A stretch of DNA of 64,000 bases, from positions 310,001-374,000 of the forward strand of contig JAFEEQ010000004.1 in assembly GCA_018241025.1 (NCBI GenBank). The letters are read 5' to 3'. The notes under the pieces were generated by a model that did no database searches, was not told the DNA's origin, and saw nothing but the letters and a program-made list of their open reading frames with translations. The DNA comes from Pseudomonadota bacterium. GTDB taxonomy: Bacteria; Pseudomonadota; Alphaproteobacteria; Micropepsales; Micropepsaceae. This document shows, one piece after another, positions 25,288 to 35,292 of this stretch (within the stretch, counting starts at the first letter, position 1; each line of letters starts with the position of its first letter). Both the position numbers and the translations under genes were made by a program.

Positions 25288-27579
25288 TCAGCCGCATCGC
25301 GAGTAGCCGCAGGCGACGCAGGATTCGCAGCCTTCCAGCTTCACCAGGCTCGGCGAGGAACAGCGCGGACAGAACCGCGCCGGCGCACCCTCTGCCGCCA
25401 CCGCGACGGCACGGCGTTCTTCGGGCACCAGCGGCCCGTCCTTCGGTGCGATGAAGCCCGTGGCGATCATATGCTTTTCGATCACCTCGCCGATCGCCGC
25501 CATCAGCGAAGGCACATAGCGGCCCTCGCTCCACTGCCCGCCGCGTGGATCGAAGATCGCTTTCAATTCGTCGACCACGAAGGACACGTCGCCGCCGCGC
25601 CGGAACACTGCCGAGATCATCCGCGTCAGCGCCACCGCCCAGGCATAGGCCTCCATGTTCTTGGAATTGATGAAGACCTCGAAGGGCCGCCGCCGTCCAT
25701 CCTTCTCGATGTCGTTGATGGTGATGTAGAAGGCGTGATCGCTGTCGAGCCATTTGATCTTGTAGGTCTGGCCGATCAGCATGTCGGGCCGGTCGAGCGG
25801 CCGCATCATATAGACCACGCCGCCGCTGTTCTGGAGTTCGCGCGGCCGTGGCGCCTGTTCTATCGCTGGCGTTTCGGCAGCGGGCGCCGGCTCGGCGGTC
25901 AGCACAGCGCCGGTCACATCGTTCGGGCGATAGGTCGTGCAGCCCTTGCAGCCGAGATCGTAGGCGCGCGCATAAACGTCCTTGAACGCCTCGAAGGAGA
26001 TCGACGCCGGCACATTGATCGTCTTGGAGATCGAGCTGTCGATATGACACTGCGCCGCCGCCTGCACCGCGAGATGGTCGGCGGGCGACAACGTCTGTGC
26101 ATTGACGAAATAGTCCGGCAACTCCGCCTCGGCGCCGAAGCGGGCGCGGAAGGCGTGATAAGCGTAGTCTTCCACCGTTTCCTGTGTACGCGTGCCGTCG
26201 GGCTGCAACACCGCGCGGCTATAGCTATAGGCGAAAACCGGTTCGATCCCGCTCGACACATTGCCGGCGAACAGCGAGATCGTCCCGGTCGGCGCGATCG
26301 AGGTGACGAGGCCGTTGCGCATCCCGTTCTTCGCGATCGCCGCGCGCACATGCTGCGGCAGGCGCAGGGCGAAAGGCCGGTTCAGGAATTCATGGGCATC
26401 GAAAAGCGGGAAGGATCCCTTCTCGGCCGCAAGCTCGGACGAGGCGAGATAGGCCGCATCGCTGATCGCCGACAGCCATGTGTCGATCAGCTCCACGCTT
26501 TCGCGCGAACCGTAGCGCGTGCGGCAGAAGATGAGCGCATCGGCGAGCCCTGTTACGCCCAGCCCGATCCGCCGCTTGGCGAGGGCCTCGGCGCGCTGCT
26601 CCGGCAGCGGAAAGCGCGAGATGTCGATGACGTTGTCGAGTAAGCGCACTGCCGTCCGAGTCAGTCGCTCCAGCTCGGCGATGTCGAGTGCGGCATCTTC
26701 CTCGAAGGGGTTCTTGACCAGCCTGGCAAGATTGATCGAGCCGAGCAGGCAGGCGCCATAAGGCGGCAGCGGTTGCTCACCGCACGGATTCGTCGCGCGG
26801 ATGGTTTCGCAATAGCCGAGATTGTTCTCGTCGTTGATGCGGTCGATGAAGATCACGCCCGGTTCGGCGGTCTCGTAGGTCGCGCGCATGATGCGGTCCC
26901 ACAATTCGCGCGCCTTCACCGTACGGTAGACCTTGCCGGCAAAGACGAGGTCCCAGTCGGCATAGGCTTTCACCGCGTCCATGAACGCGTCGCTCACAAG
27001 AACCGAAAGGTTGAAGTTGGTCAGCCGCCCGCGTTCGCGCTTGGCGTCGATGAAGGTTTCGATGTCGGGATGGTCGATGGCGAGCGTGCCCATCATCGCG
27101 CCGCGGCGGCTGCCCGCGCTCATGATGGTGCGGCACATCGCGTCCCACACATCCATGAAGGAGACAGGGCCGGACGCGTCCGCCGCGACGCCCTTCACCG
27201 TGGCGCCCTTGGGCCGAAGGGTCGAGAAGTCGTAGCCGATGCCGCCGCCCTGCTGCAGCGTCAGCGCCGCTTCGCGCACGGCGGAGAAGATGCCGTCCAT
27301 CGTGTCGGGGATGGTCCCCATCACGAAGCAGTTGAACAGCGTCACGGAGCGGTCGGTGCCGGCCCCGGCCAGGATGCGGCCGGCGGGCAGGAAGCGGTGC
27401 CCGGTCAGCGCCCGGGCGAATTCCAGCGCCACCGGGGCGCGATTTTCCGGCGCCTCGGCATGGGCGGCGGCGAGGGCGACCCGGGCCCAGGTTTCCTCGA
27501 AATCGGCGTCCACGGGCGTGCCGTCCGGCTGTTTGAGCCGGTACTTCATGTCCCAGATCTGGCGCGCGATATCGCTCAT
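25288..27579 (-). CDS. nrdJ: adenosylcobalamin-dependent (class II) ribonucleotide reductase
   Basis: Makes deoxyribonucleotides with B12 as radical source and without oxygen. Core motifs: [35 protein letters not shown], the [20 protein letters not shown] segment and a cysteine-rich C-terminal tail (CPRCSSPSL...[13 protein letters not shown]) that probably shuttles reducing equivalents. 763 residues. The N-terminal ATP-cone typical of some class II forms is absent, so allosteric control may differ. A TTGACT promoter candidate lies just upstream; no B12 riboswitch was seen. Confidence 0.95.
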   Translation of the reverse strand: MSDIARQIWDMKYRLKQPDGTPVDADFEETWARVALAAAHAEAPENRAPVALEFARALTGHRFLPAGRILAGAGTDRSVTLFNCFVMGTIPDTMDGIFSAVREAALTLQQGGGIGYDFSTLRPKGATVKGVAADASGPVSFMDVWDAMCRTIMSAGSRRGAMMGTLAIDHPDIETFIDAKRERGRLTNFNLSVLVSDAFMDAVKAYADWDLVFAGKVYRTVKARELWDRIMRATYETAEPGVIFIDRINDENNLGYCETIRATNPCGEQPLPPYGACLLGSINLARLVKNPFEEDAALDIAELERLTRTAVRLLDNVIDISRFPLPEQRAEALAKRRIGLGVTGLADALIFCRTRYGSRESVELIDTWLSAISDAAYLASSELAAEKGSFPLFDAHEFLNRPFALRLPQHVRAAIAKNGMRNGLVTSIAPTGTISLFAGNVSSGIEPVFAYSYSRAVLQPDGTRTQETVEDYAYHAFRARFGAEAELPDYFVNAQTLSPADHLAVQAAAQCHIDSSISKTINVPASISFEAFKDVYARAYDLGCKGCTTYRPNDVTGAVLTAEPAPAAETPAIEQAPRPRELQNSGGVVYMMRPLDRPDMLIGQTYKIKWLDSDHAFYITINDIEKDGRRRPFEVFINSKNMEAYAWAVALTRMISAVFRRGGDVSFVVDELKAIFDPRGGQWSEGRYVPSLMAAIGEVIEKHMIATGFIAPKDGPLVPEERRAVAVAAEGAPARFCPRCSSPSLVKLEGCESCVACGYSRCG

Positions 27580-27614
27580 GGCCCTGCCGATTATCCCGCC
27601 TTGAGCGGAACAAG

Positions 27615-27643
27615 TAGCTAACGCTTTACGCGCCCCGAGTCAA
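27615..27643 (-). promoter_or_regulatory. candidate nrdJ promoter
   Basis: On the minus strand TTGACT (27643-27638), a 17-base spacer and TAGCTA (27620-27615). The -35 is good and the -10 poor. Transcription would start near 27608, about 30 bases before the nrdJ ATG. Confidence 0.3.
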
Positions 27644-27700
27644 GATTTCGTTCTACTTATGTTCCGGATGGTTAGTGATGCCTCCAAAGCGGGGGCACTG

Positions 27701-28414
27701 TCAGGGCAGGCTCTGCCGGCCTTCCGCCACCAGCTTTGCGGTCGCCCCTTCCATCGCCGCTTCCAGTCGCGGCATGAATTCGCGGCGGGACAGTCCCGGC
27801 GGAATCGGATCGAGGAATTCGATGACGATGGTGCCGGGCTTCTTGATGAAGCCGGTCCAGAAGACACCGGAGTTCAGCGCCACCGGCACGCAAGGCACAT
27901 CGAGCTGACCGTAGAGCCCGGCGACACCGGGCTTGTAGTCCGGCGGCATGCCCGGCTTCTTGCGTGTGCCTTCGGGAAAAATCACCACACTGCGTCCGCG
28001 CGCCAGTTCGCGCTTCGCTGCCGCCACCATGTTGCGTAGCGCGCTCGCCTTGCCGTCGCGGTCGATCGGGATCATGCCCGCCTTCCACAGATACCAGCCA
28101 TAGAACGGGATCATCTGCAGCCCGCGCTTGAGCACGATCGCCGGATCGCCCAGCAGCGTGTAGATCGCGCAGGTGTCCCACATGCTCATATGCTTGATCG
28201 CAATCAGTGCGCGGCCTTTTGGAATCGCGCCGCGCACTTCATAGTTCGTGCCAGCGAAAACGCGCAGGCCCCAGAACACCAGACGCGACCACGTCCGTCC
28301 AAGCATGCCGGCGCCGCTGCGCGAGCCGAGCAAAAGCGGCACGCACAGGATCGAGAGCGTCGCGGAAACCAAGGCGAACCAGAAAAAGAAGATCGCCGAA
28401 CGCAGAAGGGTCAT
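27701..28414 (-). CDS. plsC: 1-acyl-sn-glycerol-3-phosphate acyltransferase
   Basis: Adds the second acyl chain in phosphatidic acid synthesis, at the inner membrane. Motif I is KHMSMWD (HX4D, about 75-81), motif III FPEGTRKKPG and motif IV VALNSGVFW. A hydrophobic N-terminal helix (LRSAIFFFWFALVSATLSILCV) anchors it. 237 residues from the ATG at 28414; a longer frame would overlap the upstream gene by 44 bases and lacks family support. Last gene of an ftsE-ftsX-YdcF-plsC run. Confidence 0.9.
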   Translation of the reverse strand: MTLLRSAIFFFWFALVSATLSILCVPLLLGSRSGAGMLGRTWSRLVFWGLRVFAGTNYEVRGAIPKGRALIAIKHMSMWDTCAIYTLLGDPAIVLKRGLQMIPFYGWYLWKAGMIPIDRDGKASALRNMVAAAKRELARGRSVVIFPEGTRKKPGMPPDYKPGVAGLYGQLDVPCVPVALNSGVFWTGFIKKPGTIVIEFLDPIPPGLSRREFMPRLEAAMEGATAKLVAEGRQSLP

Positions 28415-28427
28415 GGCCGATGAAGGA

Positions 28428-29027
28428 TCAGGCGGCCCCGGCAGACTTGCCGCTCGGCGCGCGATGGTCAACTGCCGTCATGATCAGGCTGGCGACGTAT
28501 TTCAGATATTCGTTGTGCAGCAGATGCAGCGTGCCGGGCCGCCACCACGCCGAAACATCCACCCCGCCAGGCTCGACGGGATAGGCGATCAGCTTCTCGT
28601 CCGGCATGACGGATCGGAACAGGCGGATGCTGCGCGGCATATGATAGCTCGCGGTCACCACAATCAGGCTGTGGAAGTGGTGCAGATGGGTCCAGGCCGC
28701 GGCCTCTTCGGCATTGCCATAGGTATCTTCGGCGGCATAGCCGATATCGGCACAGCAATCGAAGCGCCGCCCGCCATTGGCGAGATGTTTCAGTTGTTCT
28801 TTCGTCGAGGCTTTGTTCACGCCGGAAATCAGAAGGCGCTTGCCGGTGCCGCCTTCCAGAAGCGCTACCGCCGCGCCTAGCCGCGCGTCGCCGCCGGTCA
28901 GCGCGACGATGCCATCGGCCTTCAAGGGCTGCGTCGGCCGCGTCGGCAGTGTCGCGACGAACAGCAGGAAGCCCGCAACGTAGAGCGCCGCGAGAACGCC
29001 GAGGACTCTGAGGATTTTCACTCCCAT
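28428..29027 (-). CDS. YdcF/DUF218 family membrane protein
   Basis: About 199 residues with an N-terminal membrane helix (LGVLAALYVAGFLLFVATL) and the DUF218 domain: ADGIVALTGGDARLGAAVALLEGG, KRLLISGVN, YAAEDTYGNAEEAAAW and VVTASYHMPRSIRLF. Relatives (ElyC, SanA) affect envelope integrity. The longer frame begins at TTG 29069; ATG 29027 is preferred. It lies between ftsX and plsC, consistent with an envelope role. Confidence 0.85.
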   Translation of the reverse strand: MGVKILRVLGVLAALYVAGFLLFVATLPTRPTQPLKADGIVALTGGDARLGAAVALLEGGTGKRLLISGVNKASTKEQLKHLANGGRRFDCCADIGYAAEDTYGNAEEAAAWTHLHHFHSLIVVTASYHMPRSIRLFRSVMPDEKLIAYPVEPGGVDVSAWWRPGTLHLLHNEYLKYVASLIMTAVDHRAPSGKSAGAA

Positions 29028-29099
29028 ATCCGGCAACGGATTTGTCCCAGGTTCGAAATTAGCGGCCAATCCGGGCGAAAGCTGGACGATAGCCTAGCA

Positions 29100-29993
29100 T
29101 CAATAAATTTCCCTGACCGCAGCCAGCACCGACAGCCGTGCCGTGATCCAGGCGATCGCCGTGGCAACGATGGGAACCGCCACGAGCCAGGCGAGTTCCG
29201 AAAGCTTGAGCGCGATGGGCGGCAGGAACGGCACCGGCTCGATACCGGCGAATTCAAGCCCGCCCGCCAGCGCGAACAGAGTGGCCGCGATGCTCGCCCC
29301 GGCAAGGCTCGCGCCCAGCGTCGCCAGCGCGTAGTGCCGCTCAAAGGCGCGCGCGATGAACAGCGCATGTGCGCCCATCTGGTGCAGCAGCGCGACCATC
29401 TCATGTTGCGCTTCGAGGCCCGCGCGCGTCGCAAACGCGACAGTCGAGGCGGTGGCGATGGCGATCAGAACCAACACGCCCAGCGCACTCCACTGGATGG
29501 AATCCGCCAGGGTGCTCAGGCGCGCGATCCAGTGGCTGTGATCGTCGAGCTCCGCATCCGGTGCAGCCTGCTTGAGGCGCGCGGCGAGGCTCGACATGTC
29601 CACTGCCGCGCCCGGCACGATACTGCCGTCGATCAGACGTGGCAGCGGCAGATCGGCGACAAGCGCGCCCTTGCCGAGCCAGGGTTCGACCAATGCCTGC
29701 ATCTCCTTGTCGGAGAGCGGAGCCGCGTGGCCGATACCGGGCGTCGCGCGCAGCACCACCAGCGCCGCTTCGACTTCATTGGCCATGACCGTGTTTACGT
29801 CGCCCTGTTCGGGCACAAGGATCTGGACCGTGACATGATCGGCAAGCCCGGCCCGCCATCCCTCCGAAGCGCGTGCCGCCAGCATCGAAGCGCCGAGCGC
29901 GAGCGCTGCGAGAAACGCCATGACCGCGATCACCAGATCGAGCGGCGCGGCGCCCTTCTCGCGTGGAACGAGGCGTCCGAAGCTTCGGGTCAC
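29100..29993 (-). CDS. ftsX: cell division protein FtsX
   Basis: Membrane subunit of the FtsEX complex, which controls periplasmic peptidoglycan hydrolases at the septum. 297 residues: N-terminal helix (DLVIAVMAFLAALALGASML), a periplasmic loop with VTVQILVPEQGD, then three C-terminal helices including ALGVLVLIAIATASTVAFATR. The start is a GTG at 29993 overlapping the ftsE stop (GTGA), so coupling is tight. Confidence 0.92.
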   Translation of the reverse strand: MTRSFGRLVPREKGAAPLDLVIAVMAFLAALALGASMLAARASEGWRAGLADHVTVQILVPEQGDVNTVMANEVEAALVVLRATPGIGHAAPLSDKEMQALVEPWLGKGALVADLPLPRLIDGSIVPGAAVDMSSLAARLKQAAPDAELDDHSHWIARLSTLADSIQWSALGVLVLIAIATASTVAFATRAGLEAQHEMVALLHQMGAHALFIARAFERHYALATLGASLAGASIAATLFALAGGLEFAGIEPVPFLPPIALKLSELAWLVAVPIVATAIAWITARLSVLAAVREIY

Positions 29994-30664
29994 GGCCGCC
30001 CCGCGCTACGCAGTTCGACCAGCCGGCCATCGACCAGGCGCATTTCCTTGGCGCGGCCGCTTTCGATCAGGGCGCGGTCATGGGTCGCGATCAGCACCGT
30101 GGTGCCCAGACGGTTGAGCTCGCCGAACAGCCGGATCAGCCGGCCGCCGATCTCGGCGTCGACATTGCCGGTCGGCTCGTCGGCAATCAGAAGATCGGGC
30201 CGTGCGACCACGGCGCGGGCGATGGCGATGCGCTGCTGCTCGCCGCCCGAAAGCGTTGCCGGCTTCGCATGCATGCGGTCGCCCAGCCCGACCCATGAGA
30301 GCAGCTCCTCGACGTCATGCTCGTAATCGCCTTCGTGCCGCCCGGCGAGCTTGAGCGGTAGGGCGACGTTGTCGAAGGCCGACAGATGCGGCAGCAGGCG
30401 GAAATCCTGGAACACCACGCCGATGCGGCGGCGGATGGCGGGGAAATCGCCGCGCCGGGCCGTCGCCATGTCGTGACCGAAAAGGGTGATGAGCCCGCGC
30501 GAAGGCGGTTCGCCCAGATAGATCAGTTTTAACAGTGTCGTCTTACCGGCACCCGACAGGCCCGTGAGAAAGGTGAAGGACCCGGACTCGAGCACGAAGG
30601 TGACATCGCGCAGGACCTCCGGCCCCGCGCCATAGCGCATCCCGACATTCTCAAAGCGAACCAT
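29990..30664 (-). CDS. ftsE: cell division ATP-binding protein FtsE
   Basis: ABC ATPase partner of FtsX. 224 residues: Walker A GLSGAGKTTLLKLIY (about 39-53), signature LSGGEQQRIAIARAV (about 135-149), Walker B LLIADEPTGNVD (about 157-168) and H-loop ATHD. FtsE-specific opening MVRFENVGMRYG. It overlaps ftsX by four bases. Divergent from the zinc-ribbon gene at 30799. Confidence 0.95.
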   Translation of the reverse strand: MVRFENVGMRYGAGPEVLRDVTFVLESGSFTFLTGLSGAGKTTLLKLIYLGEPPSRGLITLFGHDMATARRGDFPAIRRRIGVVFQDFRLLPHLSAFDNVALPLKLAGRHEGDYEHDVEELLSWVGLGDRMHAKPATLSGGEQQRIAIARAVVARPDLLIADEPTGNVDAEIGGRLIRLFGELNRLGTTVLIATHDRALIESGRAKEMRLVDGRLVELRSAGRP

Positions 30665-30798
30665 CGCTTCGGACCATACTGGGGGCGTGCCGCCAGGGGA
30701 ATCGTCTTTGGCTTGGAATTGCGGCCTATTTCCCGTCCGGCCCCCAACTTGCGGGGCCGAAGGGCTTAAAGCTATTTATGCCCCAACCGGAGACCCGC

Positions 30799-31539
30799 AT
30801 GATCCTGACATGCCCGCAATGCGAGACGCGCTACCAGGTGGACGGGTCCAAGTTTCCCGCTGCCGGGCGCAGCGTCCGTTGCGCCAAATGCGGCAATGTC
30901 TGGCACCAGCTCGGTCCCGAGGCGCCGCAGCCCGATCCGGAGGCCGAAGTCGCCGTGCAGGAGCCGGAGCCGCCGGCGCCAGTTCGCTCTCCGGAACCGC
31001 CGCCTCCGCGCGTTGCCGCCTTTGCACCGTCGGTCGAAACGCCGTCCGATGACGAGCCTGATGAGGTCGCGCCCGCGCCGGCTCCCAGACGGAGAGTGTT
31101 TGCCAATCTCGGCATCGTCGGCGGCTGGATATTCCTGATCCTGATCGTGCTCGTGATCGGCTGGGCCGGCGTCAGCTTCCGCGACAGCGTGGCGACCTGG
31201 CTCCCGCAGACCTCGTCGCTCTATGCCGCCGCCGGATTGCCGGTGAATCCGCAAGGCATCGACTTCTTGGACGTCGCGTATCAGACACAGACGGAAGACG
31301 GCCAGGTGGTACTTGCTGTGACCGGCAAGATCGTCAACCGTTCCGATCACGAACTCACCGTGCCGCTTGTTCGTGTGGCGCTGTTCGATATGGATCGGCA
31401 CGAGCTCTACCACTGGACCTTCGTGCCCGGCGTCTCGACGCTGAAGCCGGGCGAAAGCGCGAAGTTCCGCACTCGTCTCTCGAGCCCGCCGGCCGGCACA
31501 CACAATCTCGAAGTGCGCTTCGCGAAAGCCGGTGAGTAG
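30799..31539 (+). CDS. MJ0042 zinc-ribbon / DUF3426 membrane protein
   Basis: 246 residues. N-terminal zinc ribbon of MJ0042 type: CPQCETRYQVD and VRCAKCGNVWH (two CxxC pairs). Then a Pro-rich linker (PPAPVRSPEPPPPR), one membrane helix (GGWIFLILIVLVIGWAGVSF) and an outer beta-sandwich with NRSDHELTVPLVRVALFD of DUF3426. Function unknown. The ATG at 30799 is favoured by its GGAG; the ATG at 30778 would add seven residues. Confidence 0.87.
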   Translation: MILTCPQCETRYQVDGSKFPAAGRSVRCAKCGNVWHQLGPEAPQPDPEAEVAVQEPEPPAPVRSPEPPPPRVAAFAPSVETPSDDEPDEVAPAPAPRRRVFANLGIVGGWIFLILIVLVIGWAGVSFRDSVATWLPQTSSLYAAAGLPVNPQGIDFLDVAYQTQTEDGQVVLAVTGKIVNRSDHELTVPLVRVALFDMDRHELYHWTFVPGVSTLKPGESAKFRTRLSSPPAGTHNLEVRFAKAGE

Positions 31540-31569
31540 ATCGCTTCCCGCCCGGACGACGGGTGAGCG

Positions 31570-33930
31570 TCAGAACTCCTTCAGCAACCGGTCGATGTAG
31601 TCGAGTTCTTCCTGCGGCCGGCCGCGTTCGCCGGCCCGGCGACGCAGCTCCAGCAGGATGTCTCGCGCGCGCTGCAAGGTCTTTGCGTCCGGAACCTTCA
31701 CGCCGCTGCCCAGCGCATTGCCGTTGCCACTGCGGCCAAGCGGGTCGGCCGTGCCGGTTCCGGTGGGATCTTGCTGGGTGTCCTTCATAAGCTTGGCAGA
31801 CAGGTCGGCCGCCGCGCCGCGCAACGCGTCGAGCGCATTTTTCTGGTCGATGCTCGAACCTTCCAGATCGTTGCCTTGAAGTTCGCGCTGCGACTGCCCC
31901 ATCGAACGGTCGGCGCGATCCAGATCGCCGGGCTTCGGAATCTTCTGGTCTCCGAGACCCTTCATGATGTCGCCGAGCTTCTTCTGGATGTCCTGCTGGC
32001 CCTGCTGGAGCGCCTTTGGATCGACATGCTCGCCCTGCCGGCCCTTGAACGTGCGGTCCAGAAGCTCGCGCTGCTTGCCCATCAGGTCGTTGAGGTTGCG
32101 CAGTGCATCGCTCATCGCCTTGTTTTGCGGCGTGTTCGAACCGACGCCGCTGCCACCGCCACCGGGACTGAGGCGCAGATTCTCCAGCAGGTTCTGCAAC
32201 AGTGCCAGCAATTGCTGCGCCTGTTCGCGCGATCCGCTCTCGGACAATTTCTTGATCGTGTCGAGCAGGGTCTGCAAATCCTGCTGATTGAGCGATTTGG
32301 AGCCTGGCGGTGGCGGGCCATTCTCGGCTGCGGCGGGATTGTCGGCGAGCGCCTGCATATAGCGCTGCATTGCATCGTTATAGCGGCGCAGCAACTCGTC
32401 GATCACATCCTGCGGCGCGCCTTGCGCCAGCGCTTGCGCGAGAAGGGATTGGATGCGGCGCAAATCTTCGGCGGCTGAGAGCAGTCCGCCGCGCTCGATC
32501 CCGATCGCGATCTGCCACAACAGGTCTTCGACATGCCCGATGTCTTCGATGCGCTCGGCATGGGCGAGGGCATAGCGCGCGGCGCGGATGCCGGCAAACA
32601 CCTTGAGTTGGTTGGCGTAGAATATCTCGGGCGCAATGGTCAGCGCATCTAGCACCTTGACGACATGGCTGCGCTCCTGCGGCGTCGTGCTGGTCGCGAG
32701 TGTCTGGCGCTGTTCGATCAGCGCGCGCGCGAGCGGATCGGTGAAGATGCGCGAGGGCAGGGTGAACACCACCGGCTTTGTCGATGTGACATGGCCGGCG
32801 CCATCGAAGGCCTGCAAAACGATATCGACCTTCAAGCCGGCATAGGGATGCGCCGTCAGGTCGTTGTAGCTGGTCGCCGAAACTGTCTTTTCGCTTGTCG
32901 TCGCAAGCGACAGGTCGAGCAGGATCGGCCGCCCCTTGCGGCCATGCGGCGTGATGACCGCGCGCATCCGCGTCACGCCGTAGTCGTCGCTTGCCTTGTA
33001 GGAGAGCGCGAGCACCTGACGCTCGGTCTTGGAAGGGGGCGCTGCGAAGGCAACGGTTGGCGGCTTGTCGGGAATCGCAGTGAAGGTCCAATCGCCGATG
33101 GCGCGGCCCCCACTGCGTACACGAATGCGGCCGTCGGCAAATATCTTCAGATTTGCGGAATACTCGCCGTCTGCACCGGCGAAAGCGCCGTCATCCGCGC
33201 CGATCAATCCGGGTGTATGGCCGGCCCCATGCACCCGCATGTTCAGCACCGAACCCTCTGGCACGGCGATGGTCATCCCATCGGTGAGATAGAGTGGCGG
33301 CTGGCCGGTATAGGGCGGCGGGTCGATCCAGGCATCCACGGTGGCATGCGCCGCTGCGCCGGTATCGGTGAGCCCAGCCCACAGTCGGCTCAGCGTGTCG
33401 CGTCCGGCGACCACGCCGCCGACAATCAGCAGAGCGAGCACGACGAACCTCAGCGCGCGCGGATCGCGTTTCGCGAGCCCCGGCGCCGGCCAGGCCAGGC
33501 GCAGCTTGCCCACGCCGGCGAGAAGCTGGCGCAGATGCAATTCCCAAAGCTGTTCTGCCAGGCTGTCGCCCTGACCGAGCGCCATCGCGTCATCGCCTTC
33601 GGAGATTGGGCGATGGCTCAGTCCGCTGCTGCGCTCCAGCCGCCGGGCGCCTTCGGCCCAGCTCGGCAGATGCGTGCCGCGCAGCCCGAAATAGAGCGTG
33701 AGCCCGGCGGCGGTGATCGTGACGCTGAGGATCAGCGCATGCAGCACCCAGGGCAGCGGCGCGAAGAGGTCGAACAGGGCAGCGGCAAGGAACAGGCCAA
33801 GGATGCCGCTGGCCGGCCACAGGCCCGGCCATACCCGCTCCCACAGAAGCGCCGCGCGCGACGCCAGCACGAAGCGAGCGGTGCGGTCAGAGCCAGTCTG
33901 GAATTCGTTCGGAGCCGAATAGCGCGTCAT
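31570..33930 (-). CDS. large TIGR02302/DUF4175 membrane protein
   Basis: Roughly 786 residues. Two N-terminal membrane helices (PASGILGLFLAAALFDLFAP and WVLHALILSVTITAAGLTLYFG), a third near RALRFVVLALLIVGGVVAG, an extracytoplasmic beta-domain and a C-terminal Gln-rich coiled region (DTIKKLSESGSREQAQQLLALLQ...). This is the DUF4175 family regularly found beside lysA in alphaproteobacteria. Its job is unknown; envelope maintenance is plausible. The ATG at 33930 overlaps the end of lysA by 44 bases; a GTG at 33870 would avoid this. Confidence 0.85.
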   Translation of the reverse strand: MTRYSAPNEFQTGSDRTARFVLASRAALLWERVWPGLWPASGILGLFLAAALFDLFAPLPWVLHALILSVTITAAGLTLYFGLRGTHLPSWAEGARRLERSSGLSHRPISEGDDAMALGQGDSLAEQLWELHLRQLLAGVGKLRLAWPAPGLAKRDPRALRFVVLALLIVGGVVAGRDTLSRLWAGLTDTGAAAHATVDAWIDPPPYTGQPPLYLTDGMTIAVPEGSVLNMRVHGAGHTPGLIGADDGAFAGADGEYSANLKIFADGRIRVRSGGRAIGDWTFTAIPDKPPTVAFAAPPSKTERQVLALSYKASDDYGVTRMRAVITPHGRKGRPILLDLSLATTSEKTVSATSYNDLTAHPYAGLKVDIVLQAFDGAGHVTSTKPVVFTLPSRIFTDPLARALIEQRQTLATSTTPQERSHVVKVLDALTIAPEIFYANQLKVFAGIRAARYALAHAERIEDIGHVEDLLWQIAIGIERGGLLSAAEDLRRIQSLLAQALAQGAPQDVIDELLRRYNDAMQRYMQALADNPAAAENGPPPPGSKSLNQQDLQTLLDTIKKLSESGSREQAQQLLALLQNLLENLRLSPGGGGSGVGSNTPQNKAMSDALRNLNDLMGKQRELLDRTFKGRQGEHVDPKALQQGQQDIQKKLGDIMKGLGDQKIPKPGDLDRADRSMGQSQRELQGNDLEGSSIDQKNALDALRGAAADLSAKLMKDTQQDPTGTGTADPLGRSGNGNALGSGVKVPDAKTLQRARDILLELRRRAGERGRPQEELDYIDRLLKEF

Positions 33931-35149
33931 CGTCCAATCTTGGCCGCACGACGCTCCACTGCTCGTCCTTGACGAGCACTTCGGGCGCCGGCGGCCGCGC
34001 ATTGTAAGCCGAAGACATCACCGCGCCATAGGCACCGGCGCTCAGGATCGCAACAAGTTCACCTTCGGCTAGTTCCGGCAGCTCGCGTTCCGCCGCAAAA
34101 ATGTCCGAAGTTTCGCATACCGGGCCCACGACATCGTAGCGCCGGCGCGGGCAGTCGGGCTTCGGCTCGTTAACCGGCACGATTTCGTGATGGGAATCGT
34201 ACATCGCCGGACGGATCAGATCGTTCATTCCGGCATCCAGGATGGCGAAAGTCCGCGCTTCGCCCTGCTTCACATAGAGCACCCTCGACACGAGGATGCC
34301 GGCATTGGCTGCGATCAGCCGTCCCGGTTCGAGGATAATCTGGCAGCCCAGATCCCTGGTTACCCGCGAAGCCATCGCGCCATAGGCCGAAGGATCGGGC
34401 GGCGGCTCGTTGTTGGTGATGTAGGGCACGCCCAGACCGCCGCCGAGATCGAGCCGCTCGATGACATGTCCGTCCGCGCGCAGCTGTGCCGCAAGTCCCG
34501 CGACCTTGGCGAAGGCGGTCTCGAACGGCTCGAGGTCGACGATCTGGCTGCCGATATGGACATCGACGCCGACGACCTTGATCCCCGGCAGTTTGGCGGC
34601 GAGGGCATAGGCCGCGCGCGCCCGGCTCCACGGGATACCGAACTTGGTTTCGGCGGTGCCGGTGGTGATCTTGGCGTGGGTCTTGGCGTCGACATCCGGA
34701 TTGACGCGGATGGTGATCGGCGCAGGCTTGCCGAGCGCCGTCGCCACTGCGCTCAGCGCCTGAAGCTCAGGCTCGCTCTCGACATTGAACTGATAGATGC
34801 CGGCTTCGAGTGCCAACGTCATCTCGGCTTTGGTCTTGCCGACGCCGGAGAACACGATGCGGCCGCCCGGGATGCCGGCTTTCAGCGCCTTGCGCAATTC
34901 GCCGCCCGAGACGACATCGGCGCCGGCACCGAGCTTCGCCAGTGTCTTCAGCACCGCGATGTTGCCCAGCGCCTTGACCGAGAAGGCGACAAGCGTGCCC
35001 TTCGGAAACGAGCCTGAGAACACCTTGTAGTGTCGCTCCAGCGTGGCGGTGGAATAGCAATAGAACGGCGTCCCGACCTCGGCGGCCAGCCGGTTCAGGT
35101 CCACGCCTTCGGCATGGAGCACGCCGTCCTTGTATTCGAAATGGTTCAT
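33887..35149 (-). CDS. lysA: diaminopimelate decarboxylase
   Basis: Last step of lysine synthesis: decarboxylates meso-diaminopimelate. 420 residues, fold type III PLP enzyme: PLP-lysine in AFSVKALGN (Lys59), HIGSQIVDLEPF, the GGGLGVPY loop, and CETSDIFA with the catalytic Cys/Asp region. The ATG at 35149 overlaps the lptM stop (ATGA). Upstream extension in the frame is not homologous. Part of argH-lptM-lysA. Confidence 0.96.
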   Translation of the reverse strand: MNHFEYKDGVLHAEGVDLNRLAAEVGTPFYCYSTATLERHYKVFSGSFPKGTLVAFSVKALGNIAVLKTLAKLGAGADVVSGGELRKALKAGIPGGRIVFSGVGKTKAEMTLALEAGIYQFNVESEPELQALSAVATALGKPAPITIRVNPDVDAKTHAKITTGTAETKFGIPWSRARAAYALAAKLPGIKVVGVDVHIGSQIVDLEPFETAFAKVAGLAAQLRADGHVIERLDLGGGLGVPYITNNEPPPDPSAYGAMASRVTRDLGCQIILEPGRLIAANAGILVSRVLYVKQGEARTFAILDAGMNDLIRPAMYDSHHEIVPVNEPKPDCPRRRYDVVGPVCETSDIFAAERELPELAEGELVAILSAGAYGAVMSSAYNARPPAPEVLVKDEQWSVVRPRLDDDALFGSERIPDWL

Positions 35150-35292
35150 CGGCCGAGCTGCGGCGGTGGCTTGGACGGGTCCTTCTCGCCCTTTGCCGTC
35201 GTCTGACCGGACGGCGTGACGAGATCGCTCTTCACGCCGCAACCGGCGAGACCGAGAACCAGAAGAAGTGCAAGCACTGTCCGGATCGTCAT
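35146..35292 (-). CDS. lptM: LptM/YifL-like small lipoprotein (48 aa)
   Basis: Signal peptide with a lipobox LAGC (Cys18), followed by [11 protein letters not shown], the CG-x-K-x-x-L-x-x-P signature of LptM, which helps mature the LPS translocon LptD/E in enterobacteria. It sits, as in many proteobacteria, between argH and lysA, overlapping both by four bases (ATGA twice). Too short for automatic callers in some pipelines. Confidence 0.8.
   Translation of the reverse strand: MTIRTVLALLLVLGLAGCGVKSDLVTPSGQTTAKGEKDPSKPPPQLGR

Noticed and set aside
27580..27700. Cobalamin riboswitch before nrdJ
   Set aside because: The gap is too short (121 bases) and lacks a B12 box.
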